From Lates calcarifer (taxonomy: Eukaryota; Chordata; Actinopteri; Centropomidae): a stretch of 64,000 bases of DNA. Shown here one piece after another: positions 59,344 to 64,000 of the stretch. Position numbers and translations under genes: made by a program. The notes under the pieces are model-generated. The model saw only the letters and a list, made by a program, of their open reading frames with translations, was not told the DNA's origin and searched no databases. Location of the stretch: the NCBI RefSeq assembly GCF_001640805.2, contig NC_066851.1:1433971-1497970 (forward strand), in the 5' to 3' direction. Numbering within the stretch: the stretch's first letter is position 1; every line of letters starts with the position of its first letter.

Positions 59344-59825
59344 TCATATATAATAAGAAAATGTATTGGTGAGGTGTTTAGGGCCAAGTACAATAATTTC
59401 AGTTTTGGCCGAGTACAATAACAGAAAGTTGCTGGTCATCCAGGCCTTAATGTCCCAAAGGTAAGCTTTAAGTTTAGCTGAGTGATTGGTTTCATTAGGC
59501 TTCATCGACAAATATAGTTGAAACATTGCCTAAAGGCAGCATATACAAGGTAAATAGAACTGGTTCAAGAGCAGAACCTTGTGGAACCTGGAATGTATCT
59601 AATTTTTGTATACATGGAGAATTTGTTGTTAATGTGGATAATAATTCCAATTAAATGCTCCAGTCTCTGAAACAGGATGTGGTTAGTATTATCAAGACAG
59701 GCAAGTACAGAGATAAGTCCATCATTTAATGCAATTAGAAGGTCATTTGTAACTTTAACCAGTGCTGGGAGGCACTCTAAATCCTGACTGAAAATTGCAC
59801 AGCTGATTGATGACTGCTTTCTCAA
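59344..59825 (-). pseudogene. LINE-B reverse transcriptase remnant
   Basis: Two open pieces on the minus strand. 59565-59825 reads LVKVTNDLL, ALNDGLISVLACLD, NTNHILFQRLEHLIGI, the fingers/palm entry of an L2/CR1-group reverse transcriptase; the AFDT block with the first catalytic aspartate is deleted between LACLD and NTNH. A frame-shifted PQGS block lies at about 59570. 59344-59526 reads LYLSMKP (after where the YADD box should be), WMTSNFLLLYSAKTEIIVLG, the following thumb region. The YADD box itself is gone. Three key catalytic positions are therefore lost, and the copy is dead. Confidence 0.85.
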
Positions 59826-60332
59826 GGATTTTGAAGAGAAAGGGAAGGTTAGACATGGGTCGGGAGCTGGCTAGTACATCAGGTTCGATGGTAGGCTTTT
59901 CAAAGAGAGGTTTAATTAAAGGACTGTGGTACATAATCTACTAATGAAAACAGATTATAAAACTGATTAAACTGATTATATCTAGTAAAGAAGAGCTAAC
60001 CAAAAGTAAAACTTCCTTAAGCTAGGAAGATGGGATCTAAGAGACAGGTTGATGGTTTAGATGAAAGAAAAATTGACATTAGTTGGTGAAAGTCAACAGG
60101 AGAAACTGGGTCTAGGTTTATTGTATTTCAGGTTTTATAGCTGTTTGTATGGATCCTGAGATAAATCGGTGGGCTGGAGGTGGTGAATTTTGTTTTGTAG
60201 TTAGAAAAGTCATTATTACTGAGAGCTATAGGAATAGAGCTGTGACTCTGTCAGCCTGGCTACAGTGCTGACAACCTGGAATTGTTTAATACATTCCTCT
60301 CTAAGGGATGAGTAATAGGCAGCTCTGGAATT

Positions 60333-60354
60333 ACATTACATTACATTAAATTAC
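60333..60354. repeat. (ATTAC)n tract
   Basis: ATTACATTACATTACATTAA, four imperfect units inside LINE-B. Confidence 0.9.
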
Positions 60355-60605
60355 TTTTTATATGGTTTAAGACTATCTTGGCAGACTAAGTGGGATTCTT
60401 CCAGTTTCATGGAACACTATAGCCATACAAGTTTTCGAGTTGTTGTTTGCCTTAATATGCAGGTTTGGGAGTTAAACCAGGCAGCTAACCTCTTTTGTTT
60501 TATTATTGTCTTTTTTGGAGGGGCTGTGGTGTGTTGAGTGTTGTACACATTTAGCCTGCACCACTATCAACAAAATGATCAATTTGGGAGGGACTAAAGA
60601 TAGCA

Positions 60606-60784
60606 TAGGCCAAACATGGTATGGATACCTGTACATATCAGTCCAGCTGCAGGAGTTAGGTGTAGGAAGAACAAATGTGTTTTTGTGGTGTTTAAGGCTG
60701 TCTTTGTGGCAATACTGTCTTTGGGGTGCAGGAGCAGGTATGCATGCAACCAGGTCCCACAGAAATGAGGCCTGATCTTTCATC
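60606..60784. other. Sequence beyond the LINE-B 5' break
   Basis: The plus frame 60506-60775 and minus frame 60472-60807 that cross this stretch change identity at the LINE-B break and have no domain. Confidence 0.4.
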
Positions 60785-61216
60785 TCATGCTGAATGTTGC
60801 AAAACATGTTTCCATTCTTCTGCTTTGCTTAATCCCAGTGTGTTGGCCTCCAATAACTCTCTCGCCACCTGCCACATCTCTCTTCTTAGCTGATCTTCAT
60901 GGGCTCTTTGTCTTTGAAGAAGAAGATGATCCCTCTCCTCATTTTCATGGTGATTGTGTGTAGTAACTCCTAGAGCAACAGGGCTGGTGGAGTGGCTGGT
61001 CCCACAAATCAACTGGCACAAGCCAAAATATGGCCAATCAAGCCATCCTATGCCACTCCAGCAGTTGTGGTTGTTAACCTGATGATACATTTTGCACAGG
61101 CTCTTAAGTTTGCTGTTTACTTGTGTGAATTTGAAATAGGTCATCCTTAACTGTGCCCGATACATGGCAGTTAATCTCATCCTCAGCTCGGAGGGTAAGA
61201 AGCTCCCAGACCTCAC
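60785..61216 (-). other. Unassigned 143-codon open frame
   Basis: The longest non-transposon-like frame. It opens after an in-frame TGA about five codons upstream; the first codon counted is GTG, so there is no ATG at the start (ATG occurs at residue 13). The middle is basic and aromatic (RLTAMYRAQLRMTYFKFTQV, residues 12-31, then LCKMYHQVNN), with CWSGIGWLDW and a His/Glu-rich HNHHENEE segment. The C-terminus is a likely amphipathic helix (LLLQRQRAHEDQLRREMWQV, residues 98-117, continuing ARELLEANTLGL). I do not recognise a family. It sits directly upstream (in sense) of LINE-B, so it may be a fragment of another mobile-element ORF; a lost exon or chance are alternatives. Confidence 0.3.
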
Positions 61217-63229
61217 TGTCTCCTCAGTTCATAGACGTCATGTCTGTTTGTTGCTGTATGTTTGCTGCTAACTACTTCTTCAGAGATTTCTACAATTTAC
61301 ACAGCATCAAAATGTCACACCCCTTTAATATAGATGTCGATTCATCTCTCTGACACCTCTTGTGCTGGATTAGAGATGGAGCGATATGGCCTCCCATTCT
61401 GCCTCCATACTTTTTATACAGAACAGGGTGGTGGAAGAATAGTGCAGTATTCCCACTGTGAAAAGGCTGTGTAAAAGAGGCTTGTCATGAATGTCCAAAG
61501 TCTAAAGCTTAATTTGGGCGAAGGGGTAGTTGATGAATCTAGGGAATCTTCTTCCTCTTCCTTGCTGCAGCTCCATTTCGTGACTTCCTCATATTTCTTG
61601 TCTTATGTGAAAAAAAAAAATTCTTTGTGATAGTATGTATAAAGGATTGATTAGAAAATCAATGCTAAACTCAGTGGTATATATGGCTGGGAACTTTCTC
61701 TCTATACTTGACTTGCTACTTTGACAATTGAATCTTATCTTTAGAATCATGTCTGTCACAGTGGTTGGTGATACTAAATCCACTGTCTAATCTGGCCAAC
61801 AGATGGCCTTTCTAGTAGCATGTCTGACAATTATCTCCATAAATCCAGAGCCAGGCCATGGAAATGTTCACTTCAATCAGTAGATAAAGCTCTCTGTTGT
61901 ACCTGCTGACCTCTCAGAAACCTCTGGTATTCTCATGAAGCTCTTGAATGCCCTAAATTACTGGAGTGACTTTGAGATGTGAAAGTATCCCTCATTTGCA
62001 CGAGCCACTTGACATTTTCTTAAAGGTTGGTGAGGAGCCAGACTGGCAAAGGCAAACAGGTCCCACAGAAGATACTGTACTTTAGTGCCTCTTTGATTTT
62101 CTTAATATACCTTTCATCATGACAGTGGACCAAAGTGTTGAGCCCCAGTGCATACTTGATCATTTGAAACATGGTTGCATACATTAAAGCAGGAATATAC
62201 AATTCGATTAAAAAAAATTTTAAAAAAATGAAAAGCTTGTAAGCAACAGAAATGTATGATTTCTACTTGGTAATATTGCAGTAAATATTAACCCGTAAAT
62301 ACTTAATAACTTACTCTTAAATGAATATTGGTTCAGGTCATTTGAAGCCCTGTCTCAGAAGGGAAGTATTCAGAATGCAAGTTTATTTGTGATGTATAAG
62401 AAAAGGAATTGTGGATGATTTATTGACTGTCCATAAATCCATAGAAGAGTCAAAGTAAAGGAAAAAGAAAATCACATTCAAAATGTCATTTATAAGCTTT
62501 CTGTGAAGCTCCATTAAAGTGATTATTTAGCATTAATAAAGGCATTACTTATAACTTTTTAATAACTTTTTAAGGTTATTTTAGTAGTAGTAACCAAATA
62601 ACATAAATGGTTTTTGATATTTGGTCCCTTAAATTTGGTTATTAAATACTTGTGACAGAGGTATATTCTGAATGGGACATTTTATAATTAGGCAATTCTC
62701 AGTGCTCTCTACTGGACAGATTATATAATGGCAAAACTGTTTCTCAGTTACCTCACATATATCTTTGGCATGTCTGTACTTATTGTCCAACATACCTACA
62801 ACCCTCAAACTGACTCTCAAACTGAAAAATCTGTGGTTAGCTAAAAATGTCTGACTATGTTTTGTATTGCACCAATGCAAATTTCAATCACAGATTTAAA
62901 AACTAACTAACTAAATAATTTTGGATGCAAATGTGTGATCCCTATCACACCGTATGTCATTAATCCTTCCATTTGAGACTGGTTTAGAGAAAGGCTTGTC
63001 AATGCAAAGATCATTTTCTGTAGATGGGACAACAGGCAGGAAGACTGTGTGATTGTGTTGGAAAAGTCATAAATTGTTGTCAGAAACCTTTGCCAGCATT
63101 GCCCAAGATTTGCTCACATTTACAAATCAAATCAAGCACATCTGCTGACCCCATTGACCTCAGGCATCATGACTGACAGTCAGAGTGAAAAGTTGAGGCC
63201 AATAAATAAAGTGAAAATGTACTGAGTAA
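61217..63229. other. Intergenic, no gene seen
   Basis: A+T-rich; no repeat family recognised. Short frames only. Confidence 0.45.
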
Positions 63230-63990
63230 TGATGAAGATTGCGGCTTGGAGTGCTCTTCCTTGAAGCCCAACCTGATTAGATCAACATGTTTGTTTGGGA
63301 CAAATCATTTCAAAGTGTCCGCCTGTCATCCACCAGGCAGATGAAGACAAAGGAAAACATCAAGGCACATTGTCTCAATTCAATTTTAAATGTTGGTTTG
63401 AGAGTGGCAGCCCATAAAGTTCCGTCCTTGTAACTTTGGATGCCAATGTTAAAAAATCTGTTGGACTCTCAACTGATCCGAGCAGTAAACTTCACACACG
63501 TCACACACTTTAAAAAACAAGTTCTGCTGCAATGACACCGCAGTCACATGTGGCTTTTATAATCCCCATGTGTGTCGCTTGGTTTCCATGGGAAAGACAG
63601 CAGCACTCTGTCATCGGCTGCTCTGAGAGAACAACCTGATGCAACTCAGAATGTCTCAGACCAATCCCACTTATCAATCAAGACTGTCTGTTTGGAGGGT
63701 CACCAGGTCAGTTCCCTCAGCTACCCCCCACACCCAGCTTATCCCCTTTGACTGAAGTGCATGAGTCAAGTGGCTGACATTAGAATAACAAAGGCGGACG
63801 ACAGCAGATTGGAGATGGCCGGGTTTCACAGGTGCTGCTGCAGCTAAATCCTGCCGATACAGCAGGGAGATTAGAAGAGTCAAAAGTGATCATGGGTAAT
63901 TGGTTATCTCACCTCAAGCACCTCGCAGGGTCTTATCCCCCAGTAAGCCTCCTTATGCTCTTAAGTGGACGGCTGCTTTGGTGGAGCTGG
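63230..63990. promoter_or_regulatory. Candidate conserved non-coding elements (I, two blocks)
   Basis: Two balanced, repeat-free blocks (about 63235-63660 and 63775-63990). Visible words: CAACCTGATTAGATC, GGACAAATCATTTC, TCAATTCAATTTTAAATG, CCTTTGACTG, GGGTAATTGGTTATCTC (63894-63910) and CACTTATCAATCAAG. The second block runs to the window edge, so its extent is unknown. No exon-like frame (a 69-codon minus frame at 63674-63883 has no domain). Confidence 0.3.
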
Positions 63991-64000
63991 ATGGGGAGGG

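Larger units (their letters stand above)
59070..60605 (-). mobile_element. LINE-B, largest copy (L2/CR1-group)
   Basis: Sense strand is minus. From 3' to 5': 3' untranslated purine-rich patch shared with 15286-15400 (59085-59190); AGTGCATCATGGGAAATCGC and CCTATAACAGCATAACTAGAGG (59269-59322); the C-terminal reverse-transcriptase block (59344-59526); PQGS and core block (59530-59830); then GGTTAGACATGGG, TTTAATTAAAGGACTGTGGTAC, GATCTAAGAGACAGGTTG, CAGCCTGGCTACAGTGCTGA and ACTATAGCC...TTTTCGAGTTGTTGTTTGCC up to about 60600, where similarity to the family stops. The endonuclease and ORF1 are missing and the coding blocks have deletions. An (ATTAC)n microsatellite has grown inside it (60333-60354). 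Confidence 0.88.

Noticed and set aside
1..64000. CRISPR arrays, bacterial operons or viral genomes
   Set aside because: No spaced direct repeats, no Shine-Dalgarno-led compact genes and no viral gene order; all signs are of vertebrate nuclear DNA.
1..64000. LTR retrotransposon or endogenous retrovirus
   Set aside because: I looked for paired LTRs, primer-binding sites, protease or integrase motifs and saw none.

Overview
This window looks like intergenic DNA from a ray-finned fish, probably a percomorph teleost. The base composition is A+T-rich and CpG-poor, (CA)n/(GT)n microsatellites are frequent, and the repeats are ones I recognise from teleost genomes: L2/CR1-group LINEs with short tandem-repeat 3' ends, an RTE-like LINE, tRNA-derived SINEs, several Tc1 families and a hAT-type MITE. 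No database search was possible, so family names rest on recognised motifs and on copies that can be compared inside the window.

I find no convincing host protein-coding gene, functional RNA gene or CRISPR array in the 64 kb. The longest open frames are dead transposon pieces, microsatellite translations, or frames without a recognisable domain. The one long unexplained frame is at 60785-61216, minus strand.

Layout. 0.8-1.9 kb: a 5'-truncated LINE (called LINE-A here) with a 213-codon reverse-transcriptase tail. 3.4-3.7 kb: a tRNA-derived SINE. 7.3-12.3 kb: a dense transposon graveyard holding an RTE-like LINE with an internal tandem duplication, a LINE endonuclease scrap, a Tc1 carcass split by another repeat, a 0.73-kb Tc1 foldback palindrome, two GT tracts around a polypurine run, and a SINE fragment. 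14.6-15.5 kb: two LINE fragments. 20.5-21 kb: a SINE and a CT/CA block. 26.5, 29.9, 33.7, 35.9 and 37 kb: short LINE and SINE pieces. 41-45.7 kb: a Tc1 deletion derivative and hAT-type MITEs. 59-60.6 kb: the largest LINE-B copy, with its reverse-transcriptase catalytic blocks deleted.

Between the repeats are blocks near 13.5, 19.3, 21.5, 23.1, 35.5, 46.1, 46.5, 47.8, 50.3 and 63.5 kb of more balanced composition, without simple repeats, carrying homeodomain-type TAATTA/TAATTG cores, a perfect DR1 nuclear-receptor site and a perfect hairpin. They resemble the conserved non-coding elements of developmental gene deserts. This is inference from texture only; alignment to other vertebrates would decide it. 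The nearest developmental gene cannot be named from this sequence.
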